NCBI GenBank assembly: GCA_038134525.1
Contig: JAYPVI010000005.1
Location: 62,001-126,000, forward strand
Reading direction: 5' to 3'
DNA: 64,000 bases
Origin: GCA-002727735 sp038134525
Lineage (GTDB): Bacteria > Bacteroidota > Bacteroidia > Flavobacteriales_D > Parvicellaceae
The first letter of the stretch is position 1; the number at the start of each line of letters is the position of its first letter. This document shows positions 45,117 through 54,423 of the stretch, in pieces. The position numbers and the translations under genes were made by a program. The notes below the pieces were generated by a model. That model was not told the origin of the DNA and made no database searches. It saw only the letters and a list, made by a program, of their open reading frames with translations.

Positions 45117-46660
45117 TCTATATTGATATCAGCATTAAATGTTAGTCCAAGTTTATAGTTTAGCCAGTCAGATGTAGTAAAAACAGGAAAGTAAGAACTA
45201 GTGTCAGGGGAATAAATAATCGCCTTAAAAATGATTTTATTCTCCCTTAACAATGTAGAGCTATTTGCACTGTCCAATGATGCTGTAAGATGACTTAAGG
45301 AGGGTGTGCTAATCAAATTATTAGAGTCTAAATTTGAGTGAATAAAACAAGGCTGTGTTAAGTTGATTTTGTCTCCATTTAATACACTTAAGTCAAAACA
45401 AAAACTAAGTGGTATTGCATTTTCTATTTCAATATCTAGGTTAGCCTCATTTATTCGAACTAAATCTGGAAATTCAACGGAGAGTGTGTCCGTAAAAACG
45501 AGAGAATCCACATTGAAAAGTAATGGTAAAGTAACTGCAGCATCAATGGATAAAGGCCTGTTGGTGTAGTAAAAATCATTAAATCCAGCATGGTTACCCT
45601 GAGGGTTAGTCTCAAGATGATATGAGGTTACTATTTGAGTTGGTAATAAGTTAATAACCTCATTAATATTCGAATTTTGAGGATTAATATCAATGGATTT
45701 ATTACTATAATTAAAATCCCATCCTAAGTCTTGGGCCCTAGAAATATTAATGCATTGACCAATGGTATAATGAGAAAGGTTTTTAGAGTCTTGATTTCTA
45801 TTAAATTCCATATCATTAATTGTTAGCTGAGCATCCATACCAACTCCATTTTTGATTATAAGCTCTATTTCTGGTTGGTATATTTCAACACTTTTTGCAA
45901 TGAGCTTATTCATGATATTAACATCAGTAATGATTTCATCAATGATATTCACATTTCCAAAATATCCTCTCATATATGCTATGTCAAAGTTTGCCAATTC
46001 CATATTTAGATTCACATTAGAAAAAAAATTGGGAGGTATGGTGTCCTCTCCTGACATAACCTTAAAAGTAGTTGCTATTGAATTATATGTAGATCCATTA
46101 TTTGAAAGGTCAAGTTTTAAGTTCTCAATTTGTAATTCATCTACAAATGCATTGTTATTGCCATTGGAATTTCTAATCTCTATGGTGTCGTAAAATGGAT
46201 CTCCGTTTTCTTTTAATGCATTTGGAAGATGTATGATTAGAAAGAAATCTCCATCGATATTACTTGTTGCTGTGTATTTGAAACTCAATCTATTAAATGA
46301 AATTTCATGTAGCTGTAAATCTTGAAAATCAAATTGATGATTTGATGGTATCGTCACAGGAGCAATCTGATTAGGTGGGATGCTAAATGCTAATGGAAAA
46401 CTTAAAGACTCACTGAAGCTAAAATCTAAGTTGGGCAAAAAATCATTTTGATTAAGTTCAAATAAATTTAGTGTGTCTTTTAAATAATAATGATGATTAG
46501 GGCTAGAATAAATGTTGTTCACGTTTAAAAAGTCATCCAATTTTAGGCTGTCTTTAGAGATCGGAATAGATAAATGAGTTGTCCATGAGATGGCATTTTT
46601 TCTTTTAGAACACCCTGCTAAAAAAACAACAGTTATTAGTATGAAAGTAAGATATCTCAA
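45113..46660 (-). CDS. Lipoprotein of unknown function
   Basis: A 515-residue protein whose N-terminus (MRYLTFILITVVFLAGCSKRKN) is a textbook lipoprotein signal with Cys17. The remainder is long and beta-rich with many Asn and Ser residues and repeated aromatic-polar strands (LDFSFSESLSFPLAFSIPPNQ, SFKYTATSNIDGDFFLIIHL). I recognise no domain. It is the first gene of an operon with a probable outer-membrane barrel and a T9SS cargo protein, with overlapping junctions. Surface exposure on the outer membrane is likely but not shown. Confidence 0.6.
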   Translation of the reverse strand: MRYLTFILITVVFLAGCSKRKNAISWTTHLSIPISKDSLKLDDFLNVNNIYSSPNHHYYLKDTLNLFELNQNDFLPNLDFSFSESLSFPLAFSIPPNQIAPVTIPSNHQFDFQDLQLHEISFNRLSFKYTATSNIDGDFFLIIHLPNALKENGDPFYDTIEIRNSNGNNNAFVDELQIENLKLDLSNNGSTYNSIATTFKVMSGEDTIPPNFFSNVNLNMELANFDIAYMRGYFGNVNIIDEIITDVNIMNKLIAKSVEIYQPEIELIIKNGVGMDAQLTINDMEFNRNQDSKNLSHYTIGQCINISRAQDLGWDFNYSNKSIDINPQNSNINEVINLLPTQIVTSYHLETNPQGNHAGFNDFYYTNRPLSIDAAVTLPLLFNVDSLVFTDTLSVEFPDLVRINEANLDIEIENAIPLSFCFDLSVLNGDKINLTQPCFIHSNLDSNNLISTPSLSHLTASLDSANSSTLLRENKIIFKAIIYSPDTSSYFPVFTTSDWLNYKLGLTFNADINIE

Positions 46661-46669
46661 GTAATAAAT

Positions 46670-47947
46670 TTAATCATATTTACCCTTCCAAATTTGATTA
46701 ATAGCAACTTTATATGCATTTTCTTTAGGGTTATTTTTAGGTTCATAAAACTGTTGTCCGCTTAATTTTTCTGGAAGAAACTCTTGTAAATGTAAGGTGT
46801 CTATATGGTCATGGCTATATTGGTAATGTTCACCGTATCCCAAATCTTTCATAAGTGATGTAGGTGCATTTCTTAAATGTATTGGAATGCTTAAATCACC
46901 TAATTCCTTTACTTTATCTTGTGCCTTGTTAATTGCGGTGTATGCGCTATTGCTTTTGGGAGATAGGGCTAAATAAATGGTGCATTGAGCTAATATAATT
47001 CTTCCTTCTGGCCATCCTATTTTTTGAACAGCATCAAAGCAATTATTTGCCATCACTAAAGCAGTAGGATTGGCAAGGCCTATATCTTCTCCAGCAGATA
47101 TGATTAATCTTCTAGCTATAAATTTTGGATCTTCATTGCCTTCAACCATTCTAGCAAGCCAATAAATAGCAGCATTTGGGTCACTTCCCCTTATGGATTT
47201 TATAAAAGCAGAAATGATGTCATAATGTATTTCACCATTTTTATCATAATTGGCTAAATTTTGCTGCACTATATTTTGCACAAAATCATCATCTATTATG
47301 TTGTTTTTTTTATCTAATTGCTGAACACAAAGTTCAAGAGCATTAAGTAATTTTCTTGCGTCTCCACCTGATATTCTAATTAAGGCATTAGTCTCCTTTA
47401 TTATTGGTTTTTTTTCATTGATCTGAGTGTCTAATAGTGCTCTATCAATAAATTTTAACAAGTCTCTTTTTTCATGATTTTGAAGTACAAATATTTGACA
47501 TCTGGATCTTAGCGCTGGAATTACTTCAAATGATGGGTTTTCAGTAGTTGCACCTATTAATGTAATTATTCCTTTTTCTACTGCTGCCAAAAGTGCATCT
47601 TGCTGTGTTTTGCTAAATCGGTGAATTTCATCAATGAATACAATAGCATTGTTTTGACTAAATAGCCCTTGTTTTTTAATTTGATCTATGATTAAGCGAA
47701 GATCTTTTACTCCAGAATTTATGGCTGATAATGTATAAAAAGAACGATCTAATTCTGCTGTGATGATTTCGGCAAGTGTGGTTTTTCCAACTCCAGGAGG
47801 TCCCCAAAAAATCATGGAAGGAATATGTTTGTTCTTAATGGCTTGTCTTATTGGTCCTTTTTCTCCAACAATATGTTCCTGACCAATAAAATCTTTGAGT
47901 TTAATTGGTCTAATTCGTTCTGCTAAAGGGGTTGCTATAGAAGTCAA
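46670..47947 (-). CDS. rarA: Replication-associated recombination protein A
   Basis: An AAA+ ATPase of the MgsA/WRNIP1 family acting at stalled replication forks. The 425-residue protein starts TPLAERIRPIKLKDFIGQEH, then the Walker A GPPGVGKTTL (about 50-59), Walker B VFIDEIHRF, the sensor segment GATTENPSFEVIPALRSRC, and the C-terminal tetramerisation region ending YEPKNNPKENAYK. The best start is a TTG at 47947. It diverges from mpl. Confidence 0.95.
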   Translation of the reverse strand: MTSIATPLAERIRPIKLKDFIGQEHIVGEKGPIRQAIKNKHIPSMIFWGPPGVGKTTLAEIITAELDRSFYTLSAINSGVKDLRLIIDQIKKQGLFSQNNAIVFIDEIHRFSKTQQDALLAAVEKGIITLIGATTENPSFEVIPALRSRCQIFVLQNHEKRDLLKFIDRALLDTQINEKKPIIKETNALIRISGGDARKLLNALELCVQQLDKKNNIIDDDFVQNIVQQNLANYDKNGEIHYDIISAFIKSIRGSDPNAAIYWLARMVEGNEDPKFIARRLIISAGEDIGLANPTALVMANNCFDAVQKIGWPEGRIILAQCTIYLALSPKSNSAYTAINKAQDKVKELGDLSIPIHLRNAPTSLMKDLGYGEHYQYSHDHIDTLHLQEFLPEKLSGQQFYEPKNNPKENAYKVAINQIWKGKYD

Positions 47948-48057
47948 GATTTTTGTTTTAAATATACTTCAATTTTAAATGTTTACATGTTTAAAACTAA
48001 AAGCTATCAATTTAATTTAGTCCATATTTACCTCTTAATTTGAAATAAATTCAATTT

Positions 48058-49416
48058 ATGCATTTTCATTTTATTGCCATCGGTGGTAGTGCTATGCACA
48101 ATTTAGCTATTGCTCTTCATTTAAAAGGAGAGCAAGTAACAGGTTCTGATGATGAGATTTTTGAACCCTCCAAAAGTCGTCTGGCTAACCATGATTTATT
48201 GCCTAAGGATATAGGGTGGGATATTAAAAAAATTAGTTCAAAGATTGATGCTGTAATTTTAGGAATGCATGCTAGAAAAGATAATCCAGAGCTTATCGCA
48301 TCTCAAAAACTAGGATTACCAATTTATTCTTATCCAGAATTTATTTATGAGCAAACAAAAGATCAATTAAGAATTGTAATTGGTGGTAGCCACGGAAAAA
48401 CTTCTATTACTAGCATGATTCTTCATGTGTTGTCGAAAAATAACATTGATCATAATTTTATGGTTGGTGCACAACTTGAAGGTTTTGATTGTATGGTGAA
48501 ACTTTCAAAAAATGCTAAAATTGCTGTTTTAGAAGGTGATGAATATTTATCATCTCCAATTGACAAAAGACCTAAATTCCATTTGTATAACCCCGATATT
48601 GCAGTTGTAAGTGGAATAGCCTGGGATCATATAAACGTTTTCCCAACATTTGAAAATTACGTAGAACAGTTTAGGATTTTTATAAATAAAGTAAATAGTA
48701 ATGGAACAGTTATCTATTTTGAAGAGGACAAGATTTTGAATAATGTGGTTTTAAATTCTACTTCAACATCAACAAAAATAGCGTACCGATCATTTCCTAA
48801 TAAAATTAAAAATGGAATAACTTACATTAAATCCGAAAATGATGAAATTCCACTGGAGATTTTTGGAGAACATAATCTTCAAAATTTAAATGCTGCTTAC
48901 CATGTTTGTCTACAGTTAAATATTAAATCTATTGATTTTTTCAATGCTATACGTTCCTTCAAAGGGGCATCCAAAAGATTGGAATTGGTTAAAAAAAATA
49001 AATCAACGGCTATCTACAAAGACTTTGCTCATTCACCATCAAAATTAAAAGCCACTACTTCAGCACTCAAAAGTCAATATCCAAATAGAAAATTAATTGC
49101 TTGCATGGAGTTGCATACATTCAGTAGTTTAAATAAATCTTTTTTGGATCAATACAATGGAACCATGAAGGATGCAGATATTGCTTATGTTTATTTCAAT
49201 AAACAAACTTTAATACACAAAAAACTAGATCATCTTTCTACAGAAGAAGTTGAAAATGCTTTTGCCGGTAAAAACATTAATGTTTTAAACTCTTCAGATG
49301 AAATGGTAGATAATCTCCTGAAAATGGAATGGGATAATCAAAATTTACTTTTAATGAGTAGCGGTAATTTTGACGGAATTGAGTTTTCTAGCCTTGCAGA
49401 TAAAATTATTCTGTAA
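48058..49416 (+). CDS. mpl: Mur ligase family protein, Mpl type (UDP-MurNAc:tripeptide ligase)
   Basis: A 452-residue Mur ligase. The N-terminal MHFHFIAIGGSAMHNLAIALHLKGEQVTGSD-like Rossmann start binds UDP-MurNAc. The ATP loop is VIGGSHGKTSITSMIL, with LEGDEYLSS and the HNLQNLNAAYHV motif downstream. Mpl ligates the recycled murein tripeptide to UDP-MurNAc. In Bacteroidota this family is also annotated as a generic peptidoglycan synthetase. The other mur genes are absent here, which fits a stand-alone recycling enzyme. Its 3' end overlaps the DUF4199 gene by 11 bases. Confidence 0.85.
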   Translation: MHFHFIAIGGSAMHNLAIALHLKGEQVTGSDDEIFEPSKSRLANHDLLPKDIGWDIKKISSKIDAVILGMHARKDNPELIASQKLGLPIYSYPEFIYEQTKDQLRIVIGGSHGKTSITSMILHVLSKNNIDHNFMVGAQLEGFDCMVKLSKNAKIAVLEGDEYLSSPIDKRPKFHLYNPDIAVVSGIAWDHINVFPTFENYVEQFRIFINKVNSNGTVIYFEEDKILNNVVLNSTSTSTKIAYRSFPNKIKNGITYIKSENDEIPLEIFGEHNLQNLNAAYHVCLQLNIKSIDFFNAIRSFKGASKRLELVKKNKSTAIYKDFAHSPSKLKATTSALKSQYPNRKLIACMELHTFSSLNKSFLDQYNGTMKDADIAYVYFNKQTLIHKKLDHLSTEEVENAFAGKNINVLNSSDEMVDNLLKMEWDNQNLLLMSSGNFDGIEFSSLADKIIL

Positions 49417-49957
49417 TTTTCTTTATATAATAAAAATGAAGTGAGCTAATGATTAATGAAAACACCATGCCGCTTAAGGTGAAAACCATAAGATATAATG
49501 GGACTATTTTACCAGGTTTATACATTTCTTCAATATTTTCTTGCTGCATTTCAACTAAATCTTGGGCTGATTTACCGAAATAATATTCAGGGTCAATTTT
49601 TATTTTTTTTTCGGCAAGATTTAATAATTCTTCTTCATTAGTTAAATCGATTAATGCTTCTTTTTTTTCTGTCAAATAATTTGGATTAATCCATTTGTAG
49701 TAAGAGTAAAAGTAACTGCTTATTCCTAGAGAAAATACCAAGCTAATAACAATTCCTTTTTTGAAGTTAGTTAATCTTGATATTTCCCTATCCTTGACTA
49801 TAACATAAACAATGAATATTATTAAAACTAGTATATGTATAGGAATAGATAGCTTATTGTAGAAAGATTCTATTCCTTCAGGAAGTAAATGAGCAATAAT
49901 ATCTATCAAGAATGAGCAGAATATAGCTAACCCGCCTGTCTTAATTAAATTAAGCAT
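49406..49957 (-). CDS. DUF4199 family membrane protein
   Basis: A 183-residue protein with four predicted membrane helices: about 4-22, 36-54, 68-90 and 155-175. A hydrophilic region (90-150) is rich in Glu and Lys. The layout matches DUF4199 proteins of Bacteroidota, whose function is unknown; they usually follow each other or a glycosyltransferase gene. It is encoded eight bases after rho and converges on mpl. Confidence 0.75.
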   Translation of the reverse strand: MLNLIKTGGLAIFCSFLIDIIAHLLPEGIESFYNKLSIPIHILVLIIFIVYVIVKDREISRLTNFKKGIVISLVFSLGISSYFYSYYKWINPNYLTEKKEALIDLTNEEELLNLAEKKIKIDPEYYFGKSAQDLVEMQQENIEEMYKPGKIVPLYLMVFTLSGMVFSLIISSLHFYYIKKITE

Positions 49958-49965
49958 ATAGTTAA

Positions 49966-51483
49966 TTAGCCGTTCATAGAGACCAAGAACTCTTCGTTAG
50001 ACTTAGTGACTCTAAGTCTGTCTTTCATGAACTCCATAGCTTCAATTGGGTTCATGTCAGCCAAATGTTTACGAAGAATCCAAACTCGTTGTAACGTTTC
50101 TTTATCCATCAATAAATCTTCACGTCTTGTACCTGAAGTAAGGATATCAATAGCTGGGAAAATTCTTCTATTTGAGATTTTTCTATCTAATTGAAGTTCC
50201 ATGTTTCCTGTACCCTTAAATTCTTCAAAAATGACTTCATCCATTTTTGAACCGGTTTCTGTTAAAGCTGTGGCTAAAATGGTTAACGAACCTCCATTTT
50301 CTATTTTTCTTGCTGCTCCAAAAAATCTCTTTGGTTTATGAAGTGCATTGGCGTCAACTCCGCCTGTTAGTACTTTACCAGAAGCTGGCATTACAGTGTT
50401 GTAAGCTCTAGCTAATCTTGTTATTGAGTCTAGTAGAATACAGACATCGTGACCACATTCAACAAGCCTTTTTGCTTTTTGTAATACTATATTAGCCACT
50501 TTTACATGTCTTTCGGCTGGTTCGTCAAACGTAGAAGCGATTACTTCAGCTTTAACACTTCTTTGCATATCAGTTACCTCTTCAGGTCTTTCATCAATTA
50601 AGAGAACCATAAGATATGTTTCTGGGTGGTTTTCAGCAATTGCGTTTGCCACATCTTTTAAAAGCATGGTTTTACCTGTCTTAGGTTGGGCAACAATCAT
50701 TCCTCTTTGTCCTTTGCCAATAGGTGAAAACAAATCCATAACTCTTGTAGATGTGCTTTCATTTTTATGACCAGTAAGATTAAATTTTTCAGATGGAAAA
50801 AGGGGAGTCAGGTGCTCAAAAGGAACTCTATCTCTAATGAATTCTGGATCTCTACCATTTATTTTTTCAACTTGAACTAATGGAAAATATCGCTCACCAT
50901 GTTTAGGCGGCCTAACAACTCCTTTAATGGTGTCACCTGTTTTTAACCCAAAATACTTTACTTGGGATTGAGAAACATATACGTCATCGGGAGAAGATAA
51001 ATAATGATAATCGGCAGATCTTAAAAATCCATAACCGTCCTGCATTAGTTCTAAAACGCCTTCACTTATAATTATCCCTTCAAAGTCATAGGTATATTCT
51101 TCTCTTTTTGGATGATTCTCATTGATTTCTTTTGTTGAGTTTTCTCTTTTGTTTTCATTTCTTCTTCTAGGTGGATTTTCTTTGTCACCTTCGGAATATC
51201 TACTTTGTCTATGGCTATTCTGTTGATTTTTTTCAACTCTTTTTTCATTGGAAGCCATTGAGTTTTCCCTTGAAGATTTTTGTTTTTCGTTATTTTGAGA
51301 AGGTCTTTCTTCTGCAGGTTTAGACTCTAATTCATTATTTTTTGGATTCATAGCCTGTTCATCAAGAATTTTATATACCAATTCTTGTTTCTTAAACTTG
51401 TCAACTTTTTGAATGTCTAGCTGTTCTGCAATTTCTCTCAACTCAGCAACCTTCTTGTTGTTTAATTTTTCAATATCGTACAT
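49966..51483 (-). CDS. rho: Transcription termination factor Rho
   Basis: A 505-residue RNA-dependent helicase. The N-terminal SAP-like domain (1-45) is followed by an insertion (about 48-130) made almost wholly of Glu, Lys, Arg, Asn, Ser and Gln. Then come the cold-shock RNA-binding domain (GVLELMQDGYGFLRS), the P-loop GMIVAQPKTGKTMLL, the Walker B CILLDSITRLARAYN, the Q-loop GGVDANALHKPKRFFGAARKIENGGS and the R-loop. The extra length over E. coli Rho (419) is the insertion, known in Bacteroidota. The gene pair rho-DUF4293 (divergent) is familiar in the group. Confidence 0.97.
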   Translation of the reverse strand: MYDIEKLNNKKVAELREIAEQLDIQKVDKFKKQELVYKILDEQAMNPKNNELESKPAEERPSQNNEKQKSSRENSMASNEKRVEKNQQNSHRQSRYSEGDKENPPRRRNENKRENSTKEINENHPKREEYTYDFEGIIISEGVLELMQDGYGFLRSADYHYLSSPDDVYVSQSQVKYFGLKTGDTIKGVVRPPKHGERYFPLVQVEKINGRDPEFIRDRVPFEHLTPLFPSEKFNLTGHKNESTSTRVMDLFSPIGKGQRGMIVAQPKTGKTMLLKDVANAIAENHPETYLMVLLIDERPEEVTDMQRSVKAEVIASTFDEPAERHVKVANIVLQKAKRLVECGHDVCILLDSITRLARAYNTVMPASGKVLTGGVDANALHKPKRFFGAARKIENGGSLTILATALTETGSKMDEVIFEEFKGTGNMELQLDRKISNRRIFPAIDILTSGTRREDLLMDKETLQRVWILRKHLADMNPIEAMEFMKDRLRVTKSNEEFLVSMNG

Positions 51484-51558
51484 TTAATAAAATGGATTAA
51501 TTTGTTATGAAAGGATCTATACTTAGTATGAAATGTAAAGAATTGTCGAATGACGTTC

Positions 51559-51566
51559 CAAATATA
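51559..51566 (-). promoter_or_regulatory. Candidate -7 element for rho
   Basis: A perfect minus-strand TATATTTG lies about 75 bases before the rho ATG. It would give an untranslated leader of around 70 bases, the longest suggested in this window. The leader has no clear terminator or long ORF. A TTG at the -33 position is not evident. Confidence 0.35.
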
Positions 51567-51663
51567 ATAAAGTAATTCAGTTATAAAAATTATTTTTTCA
51601 TTTGACACATCTTTTGGCTAAATGAAATTTCTATTTTTGAATCAAAATCATTTTAAATCACTT

Positions 51664-52236
51664 ATGTTACAGAGAATACAGACCATTTATATCTTCATAT
51701 TTGCAATACTATTCTTTATATCCCCCTTTTTTACTTTTGTTGAATTTGATGTAAAACAAATAGTAAATCAGTTAGAAAAAGATTCAAGTTCAGACTTGTT
51801 TAATGCATTTATGGAAGATTATCAAAATGATAAGTTGTTTGTGGAGTTGAAGCAGTTGTCACTTTTACCAAGTGGATTAAAAGGTGATTTAAGCATCTTA
51901 CCATCTAATTATACCTTTCCAAAATACATAATAATGGGCTATCTAATAGCTGTTTCTTTTTCCATATTAATGTTAGTGAATTTCAAAAAAAGAAGTAAGC
52001 AATTACGCTTTGGGAAATTACTTTATATAATTGTCTTTATTACTGTAGCTTACATGATAGTGGAATCCTACAATATGAAAATTTTATTAGAAGAACAGAA
52101 AGATATTGAACTCATAAATCAGGTTTATCATATTGGATTTTATCTGTTAATTTCTTCTTTACCATTTTTGTTTCTTGCTAATCGTGGTATAAAAAAGGAT
52201 GATGATCTTATCAAATCTTTAGATAGGTTAAGGTAA
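51664..52236 (+). CDS. DUF4293 family membrane protein
   Basis: From ATG 51664 the protein has 190 residues and starts MLQRIQTIYIFIFAILFF, the conserved N-terminus of DUF4293. An in-frame ATG at 51622 would add 14 residues that fit neither the family nor a membrane start. Four membrane helices are visible (about 7-24, 92-108, 118-138 and 158-178). DUF4293 proteins are found only in Bacteroidota and often lie next to rho, as here. Function unknown. Confidence 0.85.
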   Translation: MLQRIQTIYIFIFAILFFISPFFTFVEFDVKQIVNQLEKDSSSDLFNAFMEDYQNDKLFVELKQLSLLPSGLKGDLSILPSNYTFPKYIIMGYLIAVSFSILMLVNFKKRSKQLRFGKLLYIIVFITVAYMIVESYNMKILLEEQKDIELINQVYHIGFYLLISSLPFLFLANRGIKKDDDLIKSLDRLR

Positions 52237-52237
52237 A

Positions 52238-52732
52238 TTATCGTTTACTTAACTCTATTACTTCAAGATTTTGTATTCTTTGTTGTGTTAATTCAAACCT
52301 GACTATAGTTCTTATTTTATGGAATCCTTTGTTTCCTGCTGCACCTGGATTTATATACAATAATTTATTTTGTTCATCATGCATGATTTTACAAATATGC
52401 GAGTGTCCGCATATAAATAAATCGGGTTTGTGTTTTTTTAATTTTTCTCTAATTGACCTATGGTATGCGTAAGGTTTTCCCCCAATATGCGTCATTAAAA
52501 CTTTGTTTTTCCCATATAAATTAATGTAATCTTCTTTAAGCTTAGCTCTTATCAAATGGTTATCGATATTCCCAAAGACAGCTTTTACACTAGTTATTTC
52601 ATTAAGTTTATCAATAACTGAAATATCTCCAATGTCACCAGCGTGCCAAATTTCATCACAATGCTTAAAGTATTTATAGAATTTGTCATCCCAATAACCA
52701 TGAGTATCTGAAAGCAATCCTATTTTAAACAT
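52238..52732 (-). CDS. Metallophosphoesterase of the YfcE/MJ0936 type
   Basis: A 164-residue calcineurin-like phosphoesterase. All metal-binding motifs are in order: LLSDTHGYW at the start, HAGDIGD, VFGNID, MTHIGGKPY, and ICGHSHICK, then YINPGAAG. Proteins of this size (about 160-180 residues) hydrolyse phosphodiesters in vitro; their natural substrate is uncertain. It converges with the DUF4293 gene, with one base between the stops. Confidence 0.9.
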   Translation of the reverse strand: MFKIGLLSDTHGYWDDKFYKYFKHCDEIWHAGDIGDISVIDKLNEITSVKAVFGNIDNHLIRAKLKEDYINLYGKNKVLMTHIGGKPYAYHRSIREKLKKHKPDLFICGHSHICKIMHDEQNKLLYINPGAAGNKGFHKIRTIVRFELTQQRIQNLEVIELSKR

Positions 52733-52782
52733 AAATTTTTCTACAAATATTTTTTTGATTAAAATTCAAGTAACTTTAATCC

Positions 52783-53433
52783 ATGTTGTTTTTAAAAAAT
52801 TCGCTCGTTGTCTTTTTTTCTACACAGTTGTTGTTTAGCAGCTGTATCAGTGCAACTGAATATAATATTAATCCCACAATTATGGATAAAGAATCTCATT
52901 TAGATACCATTATTTTTGGTGCAGGATGCTTTTGGTGCGTTGAAGCTGTATTTCAACAACTTGATGGAGTTCAGCAAGTTACACCTGGGTACTGTGGTGG
53001 TTTTGTTAAAAATCCATCTTATAAAGAAGTTTGTAATGGAACAACTGGTCATGCAGAAGTAGCAAGAATCATTTTTGATTCTTCTAAAATTTCGTTATCA
53101 AAGTTGGTAGAAGTGTTTTTTATGACACACGATCCAACTACCTTAAACCGTCAAGGAAATGATATTGGTACACAATATAGATCTAGTGTATTTTGTTTAA
53201 CTCATGATCAATATAATTTAGTTCGTTCATTAAATGATAAATTAAAAAAATCTGAAATTTGGCCGGATCCAATCGTAACGGAAATTGAAATGCTTGACCA
53301 ATTTTATGAAGCTGAAAAATACCATCATAATTATTACAACAATAACAAAGATCAAGGCTATTGTCAATATGTTATTCTGCCAAAACTAGAAAAGTTTAAA
53401 AAGGTATTTTCCGATGAATTAAAATCGAAATAA
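52783..53433 (+). CDS. msrA: Peptide-methionine (S)-S-oxide reductase, exported lipoprotein form
   Basis: Reduces methionine-S-sulfoxide in proteins. The catalytic cysteine is in FGAGCFWCVEAVF (about 46-58), and GTGHAEVARIIFD-like text, the HDPTTLNRQGNDIGTQYRS segment and the resolving cysteine near GYCQYVI follow. The 216-residue protein has an N-terminal extension with a signal ending SSC (Cys21), so it is predicted to be a lipoprotein acting outside the cytoplasm, where oxidised surface proteins would be its substrates. No msrB lies adjacent. Confidence 0.92.
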   Translation: MLFLKNSLVVFFSTQLLFSSCISATEYNINPTIMDKESHLDTIIFGAGCFWCVEAVFQQLDGVQQVTPGYCGGFVKNPSYKEVCNGTTGHAEVARIIFDSSKISLSKLVEVFFMTHDPTTLNRQGNDIGTQYRSSVFCLTHDQYNLVRSLNDKLKKSEIWPDPIVTEIEMLDQFYEAEKYHHNYYNNNKDQGYCQYVILPKLEKFKKVFSDELKSK

Positions 53434-53436
53434 GTT

Positions 53437-53444
53437 TATATTTG
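53437..53444 (+). promoter_or_regulatory. Candidate -7 element for the arginase-argS unit
   Basis: A perfect TATATTTG begins three bases after the msrA stop and ends 19 bases before the arginase ATG. It predicts a leader of about 14 bases. No TTG is present at -33 spacing. Confidence 0.4.
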
Positions 53445-53463
53445 ATCTATCGATATTAATTTG

Positions 53464-54423
53464 ATGGGTAAGATAAAACTAATAGAAAATAGATCTGAAA
53501 TTGGAGCTGGAACGAGAGGTTCTTCATTAGGTTTAGATGCCTTAAAAGTAGCTGATTTTAATCTAGGCACAAGGTATTTCCAAAAAAACAAAGATGCTTA
53601 TGTTGTCCAAGATCAAAACGACTCTTTACATAATCCTTCACCATACCTTAAGGCTAAATATATTGATCAAATTTTTCAAGTTTGTGAAAACATTTCTCTT
53701 CAAGTTAATAATGCATTTCAAAAAAACAGTTTCCCCATTCTACTTTCAGGAGATCATTCTAGTGCAATTGGAACAATTTCAGGAATAAAAGCAGCTAATC
53801 CATCTGCTAGAATAGGGGTAATTTGGATAGATGCTCACGCTGATCTCCATACCCCATTTACTACTCCCTCAGGAAATGTTCATGGAATGTCATTGATGGC
53901 AGCATTGAATGTTGATAATCAGGAAAGAAGAATTCATGAACTCGATCATGCTACACAACAACAATGGGATAAAATCAAAAAAATGGGTAATATTTTTCCT
54001 AAGATTATGACCGATGATATCGTATTCATTGGATTGAGATCGTCAGAAGACCCAGAAGATTACTTTATCATAGAAAATAATATCAAGAGAATTGGTGTTG
54101 AAGAGGTGAGGAGAAGAGGTCATGAAAAGATTTCATCTGAAGTGCTTGATTATTTAGACTCTTGTGATTTAATCTATGTGTCATTTGATGTAGATAGTTT
54201 AGATTGTGATTTAATTTCATATGGTACTGGAACTCCTGTTCCAAATGGACTAACAGAGCAAGAGGTTGGTGGGCTGATTAATGGGTTTCTTATTTCTCAT
54301 AAAACAGCCTGCTTTGAAATTGTCGAAATCAATCCTTGCTTAGATAATAAACAAAACAAAATGGCAGAAACTGCCCTTAGAATATTAGATCGGGCTAGTT
54401 CAATTATAGAAAAAAGAGGATAA
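53464..54423 (+). CDS. Arginase
   Basis: Hydrolyses arginine to ornithine and urea. The ATG at 53464 gives 319 residues; an adjacent TTG at 53461 would add one residue. The manganese ligands are visible in LLSGDHSSAIG, WIDAHADLHTP and SFDVDSLDCD, and SGNVHGMSL is the arginase-type (not agmatinase) loop. The end of the reading frame overlaps the argS start by one base. Pairing of arginase with arginyl-tRNA synthetase may balance free arginine use, which is an inference from context only. Confidence 0.88.
   Translation: MGKIKLIENRSEIGAGTRGSSLGLDALKVADFNLGTRYFQKNKDAYVVQDQNDSLHNPSPYLKAKYIDQIFQVCENISLQVNNAFQKNSFPILLSGDHSSAIGTISGIKAANPSARIGVIWIDAHADLHTPFTTPSGNVHGMSLMAALNVDNQERRIHELDHATQQQWDKIKKMGNIFPKIMTDDIVFIGLRSSEDPEDYFIIENNIKRIGVEEVRRRGHEKISSEVLDYLDSCDLIYVSFDVDSLDCDLISYGTGTPVPNGLTEQEVGGLINGFLISHKTACFEIVEINPCLDNKQNKMAETALRILDRASSIIEKRG

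Noticed and set aside
51484..51663. Riboswitch or structured leader in the rho/DUF4293 divergent region
   Set aside because: I could find no conserved aptamer core, strong stem or terminator; only promoter-like octamers are visible.
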